This document shows, piece after piece, positions 1 to 7,530 of a stretch of 26,125 nucleotides of DNA (its first letter is position 1; each line of letters starts with the position of its first letter). Location of the stretch: NCBI GenBank assembly GCA_965365465.1, contig CBDUBU010000019.1, positions 1 to 26,125 on the forward strand, in the 5' to 3' direction. The notes beneath the pieces were generated by a model that was not told the DNA's origin, searched no databases, and saw only the letters and a program-made list of their open reading frames with translations. This DNA is from CBDUBU01 sp965365465 (GTDB lineage: Bacteria > Bacteroidota > Rhodothermia > Rhodothermales > DASSAV01). The translations under genes were made by a program, and so were the position numbers.

Positions 1-356
1 ACCCCTTTACCGCCCCGAAAGTTTGCATATACCGGAAACATATGCCCGGCTACCGCTGCCATTCCGGCAACCAGACGGACCACCGTCTCAATATGCCAGA
101 CCTCGGGACCTGCCGGAAGGTGGTCGAGCCGGATGGTGGCAATGATTCCAGCGGCCAGAAGACCTTTTCCGAGGTCAACAACCGTAGCCAGAACGCCGGC
201 TTTCCATCCTAATACACGAAACGCATTTGTGGCGCCCGCATTGCCGCTGCCATACTTGCGAACATCGACGCCATAAAGCAGGCGTCCGATCCAGACACTG
301 GCGGGGATGGATCCTGCCAGATAACTGAGCAAAACAATTACAACAAGCGAGAGCAT
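1..356 (-). CDS. plsY: Glycerol-3-phosphate acyltransferase PlsY, N-terminal part (cut by window edge)
   Basis: PlsY is the inner-membrane enzyme that moves an acyl group from acyl phosphate to glycerol 3-phosphate, the first step of phospholipid synthesis. I translated about 118 residues from the ATG at 356. The family signatures are clear: an N-terminal membrane segment (LVVIVLLSYLAGSIP), then GSGNAGATN at about residues 37-45, then GHMFPVYANFRGGKG at the truncated end. These are the conserved cytoplasmic loops of PlsY. The C-terminal third lies beyond base 1. The gene follows purM on the same strand after a 214-base gap, so it may have its own promoter. Identification is secure; only the missing end is unknown. 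Confidence 0.93.
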   Translation of the reverse strand, partial: MLSLVVIVLLSYLAGSIPASVWIGRLLYGVDVRKYGSGNAGATNAFRVLGWKAGVLATVVDLGKGLLAAGIIATIRLDHLPAGPEVWHIETVVRLVAGMAAVAGHMFPVYANFRGGKG

Positions 357-570
357 TGAAGATGCACAAATCTGTTTGTGGGAAACACAAGGTGCGCTGC
401 CAGGACATTGTCGACGGCATCTATTACCATGGAACCGGTCTATTACCCCTGCATGTTTCCAGTTTCCGGAAAAAACACCGTAACAGGTCTATCCAACAGC
501 CATTTTTCAGATGACAGAACGAAACATAAATCATGCCTGAAGAAAACGGTATCCGTCTGTCTCTCGGAAT
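357..570. other. Intergenic gap between purM and plsY
   Basis: These 214 bases separate the purM stop from the plsY start, both on the minus strand. I see no convincing gene. Two small symmetric elements are present: the 10-bp palindrome TTTCCGGAAA at 463-472, and a short hairpin (TTGTG, five-base loop, CACAA) at 376-390 just upstream of the plsY start. Either could belong to the plsY leader or promoter, but there is no recognised operator. Confidence 0.4.
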
Positions 571-1569
571 TTACGCAAGCACTCGGCCAATTTGAACAGG
601 ATGTTCCCCGGCTGCGACCAGAAGATCGATTGCTTCGCCTGCTCTCTCTCGAGGCGCTACAAGTACAAGTCCTATGCCGAGGTTGAAGGTGCGGCGCATA
701 TCTTCCTCTGGGACCTCTCCCTCTTCCTGAATGATGCGAAAAATGGCGGGCCTTTGCCAGGAATCATAATCCACCTCAAAGCGGAGCGGTTCAGGAATTA
801 CGCGAGCCGTGTTGCCGGGAAGGCCGCCGCCGGTAACATGAACCAGCGCATTTGCGCAGTCTGCTTCAAGCAGCACCCCAATCGTTTTGAGATATGACCG
901 ATGCACCCGCAAGAGCGCTTCTCCAACGCTTTCCCCCTCTAATCCTGTTATCTGCTCATCGATATTATACCTGCCTAACAACACTTTACGCGCCAGTGAA
1001 TAGCCGTTGGTATGGAGTCCGGTGGAAGGCACTCCGATGAGCGCATCACCGGCGACAACCCGGCTGCCATCCAGAATACGATCTTTCTCAACAATCCCTA
1101 CGATGGTTCCTGCAAGGTCGTATTCCCCTCGCACGTACAGATCCGGCATCTCGGCTGTCTCCCCTCCTATCAAGGCGCATCCGTTTTCCTGACACGCCAG
1201 TGAAAAACCTTCAACAACCTGCTCGGCCACGTCGGGATTCAGCTTTCCGGTAGAAAAATAGTCCAGGAAAAAAAGCGGTCTGGCTCCACAGACGGCGATA
1301 TCGTTGACACAGTGGTTAACAAGATCCTGGCCTACAGTATCATGCCGATCCATCTGGAAGGCAACTTTCAGCTTCGTGCCCACCCCGTCTACCGAGGAAA
1401 CGAGGACCGGGTGTTTATAGGCTTTCAGGTCAAGCGAAAAAAAGGCGCCGAAAGCGCCGATGTCTCTTAGAACGCCCGGCGTGAATGTCTTGCGCACGAG
1501 CGGTTTGATGCGTCGCACGGTTTCTTCGCCCGCGTCAATGTCTACGCCTGCTTCGCGGTAAGTTACCAT
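571..1569 (-). CDS. purM: Phosphoribosylformylglycinamidine cyclo-ligase (AIR synthetase)
   Basis: PurM closes the imidazole ring in purine synthesis, using ATP to turn formylglycinamidine ribonucleotide into aminoimidazole ribonucleotide in the cytoplasm. The 332-residue product is slightly shorter than the usual 340-350 but has the whole family pattern: TYREAGVDIDAG at the start, DGVGTKLKVA, DLVNHCVNDIAVCGA, PLFFLDYFSTGKL, ALIGGETAEMPDLY and GVPSTGLHTNGYSLAR. The glycine-rich ALIGGETAEMP segment is typical of the ATP-binding PurM/ThiL/SelD superfamily. The ATG at 1569 gives the expected N-terminus; only a weak AGAAAGA precedes it. The neighbours are a squalene synthase-like gene upstream and plsY downstream. 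No other purine genes are nearby, so this is a dispersed purine gene. Confidence 0.97.
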   Translation of the reverse strand: MVTYREAGVDIDAGEETVRRIKPLVRKTFTPGVLRDIGAFGAFFSLDLKAYKHPVLVSSVDGVGTKLKVAFQMDRHDTVGQDLVNHCVNDIAVCGARPLFFLDYFSTGKLNPDVAEQVVEGFSLACQENGCALIGGETAEMPDLYVRGEYDLAGTIVGIVEKDRILDGSRVVAGDALIGVPSTGLHTNGYSLARKVLLGRYNIDEQITGLEGESVGEALLRVHRSYLKTIGVLLEADCANALVHVTGGGLPGNTARVIPEPLRFEVDYDSWQRPAIFRIIQEEGEVPEEDMRRTFNLGIGLVLVAPRERAGEAIDLLVAAGEHPVQIGRVLA

Positions 1570-1672
1570 AGATCTTTCTGTTCGGATGTCGCTTCAGAAA
1601 AACAAAACGGTATCAATAATACGTATGAAATGCCTGACGAACACGACAAGCTGGTCGGGGCAAAAAACTTCC

Positions 1673-2533
1673 TCAACGCCTCCGGAATGAGATGCGTCCG
1701 AAACGCGCCTGAACGTGTACCTGAAGGCGCTGGAAGTAAGACAGTCTCACTGGACTGGACCAGAGGTCGTAGTTCCTACGTTCGATTTGATGCAATATCT
1801 CCAGGCCGCCGAGCACCCAGCGCTTTATCTCGCGTGCGAAACGTGGGGACACCTCTTCCACCAAAGGCATACCGTGTGCAAACGCATCCCGTGCGCGAAT
1901 GGCTTGTTTCCACAACAACCGCCGCATCGCCTCGCCAGGCAGCCCGCGCTTGAGATCCGCCGCCGAGACTTTCGCCTGCTCCAGGTCGGATAGGGGAATA
2001 AACAATTGGTCCCGGTCCAGATCGCGGGGCAGTTCGATCAACCGTCCGACGATGAAAAATGCGCGCGCCAGTTCGTCTACGTACTGAATCTGCCACGAAT
2101 GCGCCGCCTCGGCAAGGTGCGCCAGAAGCCGGGCGTGTGGCGCCACCAGAGTTTTCAGAAAGGCATCCAGTTCCTGAGCGGTGGCAAATCTCACTTTTCC
2201 CTGAAGTATGGGCGCTGCCTTGATCTGCTCTGCCAGAAGCACGCGATCCAGTCCGTGCTCCTCACAGGCGCGGTAAGCAGAAATCCATACCATCTCCGGC
2301 ACAATACGCACCGGCTCGCTCTGAAGAACCCGCTCATACTCGTCAGAGACAAATGCTTGTGTTTGCTCGCTGCTCATTCCCTCTTTCGGAGCGCGGAGCA
2401 GGCTCAGGTGCCAGTGCCAGAGCGCCCGGGCTGCCGCCCGCGATGAAGCAGGCCAGGGTGAAGTATAGAAGGGCCGGGGAAAGTTGGATGCTTCTGAGCC
2501 GAGCAATGCGCCAGCGGTTTCCTCTCTGTTCAT
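1673..2533 (-). CDS. Squalene/phytoene synthase-family protein lacking the aspartate-rich motifs
   Basis: The 286-residue product matches the trans-isoprenyl diphosphate synthase (squalene/phytoene synthase) fold over its length: FYTSPWPASSRAAARALW near residues 22-39, then QGKVRFATAQELDAFLKTL at 111-129, VDELARAFFIVGRLIELPRD at 152-171, FIPLSDLEQAKVSAADL at 178-194, and the usual ending IERRNYDLWSSPVRLS. Active members carry two Asp-rich motifs that bind magnesium diphosphate. Here the first region reads ALWHWHLSLLRAPK and the second IELPRDLDRDQ, so neither DxxxD motif is intact. The enzyme may be inactive or have another role. I chose the ATG at 2533 because it lies 23 bases after the upstream PAP2 stop. 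An upstream in-frame start at 2803 would add about 90 residues of Arg/Cys-rich sequence overlapping the PAP2 gene. It probably shares a transcript with that gene. Confidence 0.72.
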   Translation of the reverse strand: MNREETAGALLGSEASNFPRPFYTSPWPASSRAAARALWHWHLSLLRAPKEGMSSEQTQAFVSDEYERVLQSEPVRIVPEMVWISAYRACEEHGLDRVLLAEQIKAAPILQGKVRFATAQELDAFLKTLVAPHARLLAHLAEAAHSWQIQYVDELARAFFIVGRLIELPRDLDRDQLFIPLSDLEQAKVSAADLKRGLPGEAMRRLLWKQAIRARDAFAHGMPLVEEVSPRFAREIKRWVLGGLEILHQIERRNYDLWSSPVRLSYFQRLQVHVQARFGRISFRRR

Positions 2534-2556
2534 CCGGATATTTACTGTGTTCTGGT

Positions 2557-3300
2557 CTATCTGATGCCTAATCGCAAATAAAGCAGCGGCATCGCATTTT
2601 GATCCCCTTCGTCTCTCAGAAAATCTGGTGTAATCCTGGAGCCAAGCAAATGCACCCCCCCAGCAGCAGCAGCGCCCAGCAAGGCTCCTGCCGCCACGTC
2701 GCCGGGATAGTGCAGGCCGCGCCATACCCTGCTCAGCGCTACCCCTCCCGCCCATACAATACCAGGCCCGATAACATACCACCTGGGATGCGACAGGCTC
2801 CACGAAGTAACAGCGGCAAAACTGAGCGCCGCATGACCGGACGGAAAAGAGTACGGATCGCGTGATACCAGAGCAGGAAACCCGCCATATCGAACTTCTA
2901 CATCTTCGAGCGTCTGGTACGGCCTCGGGCGCCGGAAAAGCAACTTCAACCCGGAGAAGCTTGCGTAGGCTGCCGCCTCCGAAACCAGCAAACGGTAAGC
3001 GTCCGAGCGGTCTTCCGAAGCGCGAAACAATGCTGCGCCGGACCAGGCTGCCGCCGGCGCTCCGATGAACACCGGGTAAGAGGAGATATTGGCAGCATAC
3101 ATATACACCCGAAATGGCTGGCTGTCAATGTTATAGATTCCATACAGCCAGCGCTCATCCAGGTTTTTTGCTTTGGGTTCTACCTGCAAGGCTGCCGCCT
3201 GCGCTGACTCTACCTCCTGGGCAGATGCGATTGCGCAGGGTGTGCTTGTCAGCACAATCAGCAATACAATGCGAATCCGGAAAGGTCTTGCAAGGCCCAT
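2557..3300 (-). CDS. Exported PAP2-family lipid phosphatase
   Basis: PAP2 enzymes remove phosphate from lipid phosphates such as phosphatidic acid, phosphatidylglycerol phosphate or undecaprenyl diphosphate. The 247-residue product has all three catalytic motifs: KLLFRRPRP (119-127), PSGH (153-156) and SRVWRGLHYPGD (190-201). An N-terminal signal peptide is visible (basic start, then IVLLIVLTSTPCAIASA before QE), so the active site should face the periplasm. The ATG at 3300 starts directly at the signal peptide. A possible ATG at 3345 lies inside the hairpin after recA and is less likely. The next gene downstream is the squalene synthase-like gene, 23 bases away, which hints at prenyl-phosphate metabolism, but the substrate cannot be read from sequence. 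The chain ends in a strand-like LLYLRLGIR tail. Confidence 0.85.
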   Translation of the reverse strand: MGLARPFRIRIVLLIVLTSTPCAIASAQEVESAQAAALQVEPKAKNLDERWLYGIYNIDSQPFRVYMYAANISSYPVFIGAPAAAWSGAALFRASEDRSDAYRLLVSEAAAYASFSGLKLLFRRPRPYQTLEDVEVRYGGFPALVSRDPYSFPSGHAALSFAAVTSWSLSHPRWYVIGPGIVWAGGVALSRVWRGLHYPGDVAAGALLGAAAAGGVHLLGSRITPDFLRDEGDQNAMPLLYLRLGIR

Positions 3301-3326
3301 AAGAAACACCGTATCTACGGAATGAG

Positions 3327-3358
3327 AGAAGCCGCTCCGACCCAACGAAGCGGCTTCT
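3327..3358 (-). terminator. Hairpin downstream of recA, possible terminator
   Basis: A perfect 10-bp inverted repeat (AGAAGCCGCT at 3327-3336, AGCGGCTTCT at 3349-3358) with a 12-base loop lies about 30 bases after the recA stop. On the minus strand the stem is followed by CTCATTCC, a poor U-tract. It may be a weak terminator, an attenuator or an mRNA-stabilising stem between recA and the PAP2 gene. Confidence 0.5.
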
Positions 3359-3385
3359 GAAAAGCCCCTTTATCTGAGAAAAGGA

Positions 3386-4435
3386 TCAGGCAACACCGTT
3401 TGTAGCCTCCTCCAGATCCTCTTCATGGGACACAACAGGAAGCATGTTCAGGTTTTCTTTCACGCGCTGTTTGACTTCATTCTTCATGGAGAGATTCTCC
3501 CGTAACCAGATCTTGGCCGCCTCGCGTCCCTGGCCTATTTTCGTCTCGCCATAGGAATACCAGGAACCGCTCTTCTGGATAATGTTGCCCTCCACAGCCA
3601 GGTCTACCAATTCCCCTATGGAAGAAATGCCCTCTCCGTAAATGATGTCAAATTCTGCCTCCCGGAAAGGGGGCGCCACTTTGTTCTTGACGATCTTCAC
3701 ACGCGTCCGGTTGCCGACTACCTCTGTTCCCTCCTTGATGGCCCCGATACGACGAATGTCCATGCGGACAGAGGAATAAAACTTGAGCGCCCGCCCACCC
3801 GTCGTGGTTTCCGGGCTGCCAAACATAACACCTATTTTTTCTCGGATCTGGTTGATAAAGATAAGCGCCGTTTTTGTGCGGTTAATCGTGCCTGTCAATT
3901 TCCGAAGCGCCTGGCTCATGAGACGCGCCTGAAGACCAACGTGGCTATCACCCATGTCGCCCTCGATCTCGGCCTGCGGCACGAGCGCGGCTACCGAGTC
4001 GATAACGATGAGGTCGAGTGCGCCGCTGCGCACGAGCATATCACAAATATTCAGCGCCTGCTCTCCGGTATCCGGCTGAGAGACCAGCAGGTTGTCGAGA
4101 TCGACGCCTAGCTTGGCAGCATAGGAAGCATCATAGGCGTGCTCTGCGTCGATAAAAGCGCAGGTGCCTCCCAGTTGCTGCGCCTCGGCCATGACGTGCG
4201 TGGCGAGGGTTGTCTTCCCTGAAGATTCAGGGCCATATATCTCAATGACGCGCCCTCGTGGAACACCGCCGATCCCAAGCGCCGCATCCAGCGCCAGGGA
4301 GCCTGTGGGAATCGCATCCATTGCTACGACGGGAGCATCACCCAGACGCATGATCGCTCCTTTCCCGAATTGCTTTTCGATTTGCTTGACGGCAAGATCG
4401 AGTGCTTTCAGCTTGGCGCTGTTTTCTTCTGCCAT
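3386..4435 (-). CDS. recA: Recombinase RecA
   Basis: RecA forms ATP-dependent filaments on single-stranded DNA for homologous recombination and the damage response. The 349-residue product has the standard N-terminus (KALDLAVKQIEKQFGKGAIMRLGD), Walker A GPESSGKTT (68-76), the Walker B region LDLIVIDSVAALVPQAE, loop L1/L2 sequences around MGDSHVGLQARLMSQALRKL and FINQIREKIGVMFG, and an acidic tail EEDLEEATNG. The ATG at 4435 follows a usable AAAGGAAAAG ribosome site. cinA lies upstream with a 154-base gap, large enough for a separate promoter. That gap holds a 16-bp direct repeat described below. No canonical LexA box is visible there. Confidence 0.99.
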   Translation of the reverse strand: MAEENSAKLKALDLAVKQIEKQFGKGAIMRLGDAPVVAMDAIPTGSLALDAALGIGGVPRGRVIEIYGPESSGKTTLATHVMAEAQQLGGTCAFIDAEHAYDASYAAKLGVDLDNLLVSQPDTGEQALNICDMLVRSGALDLIVIDSVAALVPQAEIEGDMGDSHVGLQARLMSQALRKLTGTINRTKTALIFINQIREKIGVMFGSPETTTGGRALKFYSSVRMDIRRIGAIKEGTEVVGNRTRVKIVKNKVAPPFREAEFDIIYGEGISSIGELVDLAVEGNIIQKSGSWYSYGETKIGQGREAAKIWLRENLSMKNEVKQRVKENLNMLPVVSHEEDLEEATNGVA

Positions 4436-4513
4436 AATTGCTTTTCCTTTCTATTTAGAGAATCGGGTTACGGTAGTGACTCATGGACACGAAGGTACGA
4501 AAGCGCCGCTGTC

Positions 4514-4568
4514 ACCCCCTTGTCATAACCTGAGAGGGATAGAAAATGAAACTAAACTACCCCCTTGT
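4514..4568 (-). repeat. Pair of direct repeats in the cinA-recA gap, candidate operator
   Basis: Two copies of ACCCCCTTGT occur at 4514-4523 and 4559-4568, spaced 45 bases start to start. On the minus (recA) strand the copies extend to GTTATGACAAGGGGGT and GCCATAACAAGGGGGT, 13 of 16 bases identical. They sit about 80 and 125 bases upstream of the recA start and outside both genes, as expected for binding sites of a regulator. The regulator is unknown. Confidence 0.45.
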
Positions 4569-4589
4569 TATGGCTCGTATGTACAGCAG

Positions 4590-5849
4590 TTACACGTCAT
4601 TTCCGGAAAGGTGGCGCCTTATCAGGTTCAACACTACGGTGCTGGTTAGTTCCTTGTTCAGCAAGCGTTCTTCGGCGAGATGATACCGCACGGCATAGTC
4701 CTTCTGCTGGTCTGCCAGCCCGACCCAGACGGTGCCGACCGGTTTGTCGGTCGTACCTCCTGACGGCCCGGCAATGCCTGTGGTCGATATGCCTATGTCG
4801 GAGCCCAAACGCCGGCGCACACCGACAGCCATCTGACGCGCAACGCTTTCACTTACAGCCCCTTCCTGTTCAAGTATATTCCTCTCAACCCCGAGCACTT
4901 CCATCTTCACTTTATTGCTATAGGCTACGATTGCTCCCGCCACATACGTAGACGCACCACTTACATTGGTGAGACGGTTCGTAACGTACCCTCCGGTACA
5001 GCTTTCTGCCAGCGAAATCGTCAATTTTCGGTCTGCAAGTTCCGCCCCGACTACTCCTTCAAGCGTGTCATCGTTTACCCCGTAAATGAAACGCCGGATG
5101 CGACTCCTCAAGTATTCTTCCAGCCGGTGCATGTTTTCCTCAACCTTCGCTCGTGCCTCTCCGTAAGCGCTCATGCGCAACCTGACTCCACTCGTTGATG
5201 GGAGAAAAGCCAGCCGCATGTTGGGACCAAGGAAACCGGAAAGGTCGCCGATAACCTCCTGGAGGTTCGACTCTCCGATGCCGCTTGTAAGCAGGGTGCG
5301 GTGGCAAATAACGCGAAGGTCCTTACGCTCGCGCAACCGTGGAATGACTTCCTCCTGCATGAGCGTTTTCATTTCATGAGGCACTCCCGGCATGATAGCC
5401 AGCAGGCGTTCTTCACCCTGCCACTGCGTCACGTACCACAGTCCGGGAGCCGTCCCAACCGGATTCGGAAGAACCGTGAACCCTTCGGGAACCATCGCTT
5501 GGATTCGGTTGCTCTGCGGCATCTCCCGCCCGCGACGCGCAAAGCGATCCTGGATACGTTCGAGCGTAACCTCATCGAGATAAAGCTTCAATCCGAAAAA
5601 AGAAGCTACTGCCGCTTTGGTCACGTCATCGTGGGTTGGACCGAGGCCGCCGGTGATGATAATGAGTTCGGCGCTTTCAAAAGCGGCAATCAGTTCACGC
5701 TTGATAATCTGCTCATCATCGCCGGCGGCAACGATACGCGAGACCTCTATACCCAGAAAGTTTAACTGTTCACCAAGCCAGCTAGCGTTTGTGTTCACTA
5801 CCTGGCCCATCAACAATTCGTCTCCAACCGTAAAGATTTCTGCGTTCAT
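4590..5849 (-). CDS. cinA: CinA family protein (nicotinamide-nucleotide amidase, competence/damage-inducible)
   Basis: The 419-residue product has the two-domain CinA layout. The N-terminal molybdopterin-binding-like domain begins AEIFTVGDELLMGQVVNTNA and has ITGGLGPTHDDVT at about 65-77. The C-terminal amidase domain has LAESCTGGYVTNRL with the SCTGG motif at 283-287, and STTGIAGPSGGTTDKPVGTV. The C-terminal domain of the family deamidates nicotinamide mononucleotide for NAD recycling; the N-terminal domain is linked to ADP-ribose pyrophosphatase activity in some members. The ATG at 5849 follows CTCCAGGGG and gives the family N-terminus; an in-frame start further upstream would add 42 unrelated residues. 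It lies between pyrE and recA, an order close to the common pgsA-cinA-recA arrangement. Confidence 0.95.
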   Translation of the reverse strand: MNAEIFTVGDELLMGQVVNTNASWLGEQLNFLGIEVSRIVAAGDDEQIIKRELIAAFESAELIIITGGLGPTHDDVTKAAVASFFGLKLYLDEVTLERIQDRFARRGREMPQSNRIQAMVPEGFTVLPNPVGTAPGLWYVTQWQGEERLLAIMPGVPHEMKTLMQEEVIPRLRERKDLRVICHRTLLTSGIGESNLQEVIGDLSGFLGPNMRLAFLPSTSGVRLRMSAYGEARAKVEENMHRLEEYLRSRIRRFIYGVNDDTLEGVVGAELADRKLTISLAESCTGGYVTNRLTNVSGASTYVAGAIVAYSNKVKMEVLGVERNILEQEGAVSESVARQMAVGVRRRLGSDIGISTTGIAGPSGGTTDKPVGTVWVGLADQQKDYAVRYHLAEERLLNKELTSTVVLNLIRRHLSGNDV

Positions 5850-5941
5850 ACCCCTGGAGAGATTCAAAAACGGATCATTAACGCAACAGAAGGCTGCTCG
5901 TTTTTCTGCCCTGCCTGATAAGACCCGCGACAGATTCAGTT

Positions 5942-6610
5942 TTAGTGCTGCCCCTGACTGTGATCCTCGGACCATTTCTGTGGATTGCGTTGCCAGTCAG
6001 CCAGAGCTTCCATAGCATCGGCTGTAAGAAGATGCTGCTCCCGCGCAATATCCACCAGAACGGAGAAGGTGGTAAGCGTGTAAAGCGGCGTCCCGATTTC
6101 CTCAAAAGCAGCAACGGCAGCGGGGAGACCATAGGAAAAGATTGCTACAACGCCTGCAACTACAGATCCGGCCTTCGTCAGAGTCTCTACGACGCTGCGC
6201 GACGAGATCCCCGTGGATATAAGATCTTCGACCACTACCACACGCTGCCTGACTGCTATGCGGCCTTCTATCTGATTTCCCTGGCCATGCGCCTTAGGCG
6301 AAGATCGCACGTATGCCATCGGTAGATCCAGCCTGTCTGCCAGCCAGGCTGCGTGGGGTATGCCTGCCGTTGCAGTGCCCGCTATTACATCGGGTTGCAA
6401 CTTCTGCTCATGGATCAGCGCTGCGAAACCGTCGGCGATGAGATTCCGCACCGGTGGATAGGACAGAGTGAGACGGTTGTCACAGTAAATCGGAGAACGC
6501 AATCCAGATGCCCATGTGAACGGGTTGGAAGGAGAGAGGGAGACGGCTCCAATGGACAACAGTTCGGACGCAAGACGCCGGTCTAGCGGCATCGACGAGT
6601 GTTCAGCCAT
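5942..6610 (-). CDS. pyrE: Orotate phosphoribosyltransferase
   Basis: PyrE joins orotate to PRPP to make orotidine 5'-phosphate in pyrimidine synthesis. The 222-residue product has the orotate site sequence TWASGLRSPIYCDNR (32-46), the mobile loop VRSSPKAHGQGNQIEG (101-116), and the PRPP-binding motif VVVVEDLISTGISS (124-137). Its ATG at 6610 lies inside the end of pgsA: the shared ATGGCTGA gives an 8-base overlap, so translation of the two is probably coupled. cinA follows after 92 bases. The second Gly of the usual TTGGS loop is Ile here (STGISS), a mild variation. The residues before Pro8 are likely genuine because the ATG is tied to the overlap. Confidence 0.96.
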   Translation of the reverse strand: MAEHSSMPLDRRLASELLSIGAVSLSPSNPFTWASGLRSPIYCDNRLTLSYPPVRNLIADGFAALIHEQKLQPDVIAGTATAGIPHAAWLADRLDLPMAYVRSSPKAHGQGNQIEGRIAVRQRVVVVEDLISTGISSRSVVETLTKAGSVVAGVVAIFSYGLPAAVAAFEEIGTPLYTLTTFSVLVDIAREQHLLTADAMEALADWQRNPQKWSEDHSQGQH

Positions 6611-7193
6611 TTAGTTTGACAGACGAGACGTATTTCGGATTCAGCGCGTACAAAACACCGGTTACGATGGTGAAGGCCACTACAAGGAGCAGCGCCACAA
6701 AAGGAATAGAACTACCGAGCAGCCAGTCCGCGCCACGCCCCAACGATCCCGGCATTTTTGCCACGACAACCAGCAGCAATAACACGATGAGAAAGATGAG
6801 TTGAACCAGCGTCTTGGATTTGGCTATGGACTTCGTATGAATGGACCTTCCGCGTGATTCCGCCCAGGTTCGCAACAGGGTCACTCCTACATCACGTGCA
6901 GCGATGAGCGCGACAGCCCACCACGGCACGACATGGGGAATCAGGTAGGCGAGCGCTGCAAACGTACCCAGAACCAGCACCTTATCCGCAAACGGATCGA
7001 GAAACTGACCCAGGCGCGATCCGACACTGAAAGAACGGGCCAGCTTTCCATCGAGGTAATCGGAGATCGCTGCAAAAACAAACAGGGCAAAGGCCCACAT
7101 CTGCCCAAGCAGCGTGTCGGACAGAAGCAGTAGCAACAGAACCGGGGTGACCAGTATCCGTGTAATTGTCAGAGCGTTTGGCAAGTGCCTCAT
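6603..7193 (-). CDS. pgsA: CDP-alcohol phosphatidyltransferase, likely phosphatidylglycerophosphate synthase
   Basis: This inner-membrane enzyme most likely makes phosphatidylglycerophosphate from CDP-diacylglycerol and glycerol 3-phosphate. The 196-residue product has several hydrophobic segments and the full CDP-alcohol transferase signature DG(x)2AR(x)8G(x)3D(x)3D, read as D48 G49, A52 R53, G62, D66 and D70, with another Asp at 45. The N-terminus LPNALTITRILVTP is typical of PgsA. The ATG at 7193 starts a block in which pgsA overlaps pyrE and is followed by cinA and recA, supporting PgsA rather than another CDP-alcohol transferase. Substrate choice (glycerol phosphate rather than inositol or serine) is inferred from this context and from the resemblance. 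Confidence 0.9.
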   Translation of the reverse strand: MRHLPNALTITRILVTPVLLLLLLSDTLLGQMWAFALFVFAAISDYLDGKLARSFSVGSRLGQFLDPFADKVLVLGTFAALAYLIPHVVPWWAVALIAARDVGVTLLRTWAESRGRSIHTKSIAKSKTLVQLIFLIVLLLLVVVAKMPGSLGRGADWLLGSSIPFVALLLVVAFTIVTGVLYALNPKYVSSVKLNG

Positions 7194-7530
7194 TGCGGGG
7201 CCGGATCGTCAGTTGTATCCAATGAATATAAGACGCAACCGTCAGTATTGCGTATCCGCCCTCCTGCTTTCTAACCGCAGGCGCCTGCCCGCGTCTCGCT
7301 GCAGCCTGCCAGAACCGGATCGCCAAGCCATCCCATATCCTGCAAAGATTGCATACCGGCGCTTGAGAAAAAACCTGAAGCTGCTTCGTCCTCTGAAAAC
7401 CTGCCCTTTTTCTGTCAATGTGACCGACTCAGCAATGCGGCATCGTTATTGAAGGCGTTAGTTAACTGTTTAGGCTTATGCTGAACTGACAGATACAGAT
7501 TATTACCATTACTCAGACAAGACAATACAC
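7194..7530 (+). promoter_or_regulatory. Divergent pgsA/dnaK upstream region
   Basis: This 337-base gap separates divergent pgsA and dnaK and must hold promoters for both. I see no gene in it. There is no CIRCE element (the TTAGCACTC inverted repeat of HrcA) before dnaK. Two symmetric sites stand out: a perfect 12-bp palindrome GCAGGCGCCTGC at 7277-7288, and GTCA-ATG-TGAC at 7414-7424, about 110 bases before the dnaK start. The dnaK start has no strong Shine-Dalgarno sequence. I cannot assign -10/-35 elements with confidence. Confidence 0.4.

Noticed and set aside
2534..2803. N-terminal extension of the squalene synthase-like gene to an ATG at 2803
   Set aside because: The extra 90 residues are Arg/Cys-rich without domain character and overlap the end of the PAP2 gene; ATG 2533 fits the family and the gene spacing.
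4436..4589. LexA (SOS) box before recA
   Set aside because: No CTG-N10-CAG and no CGAAC-N4-GTTCG type site is present; the nearest candidate has only one good half.
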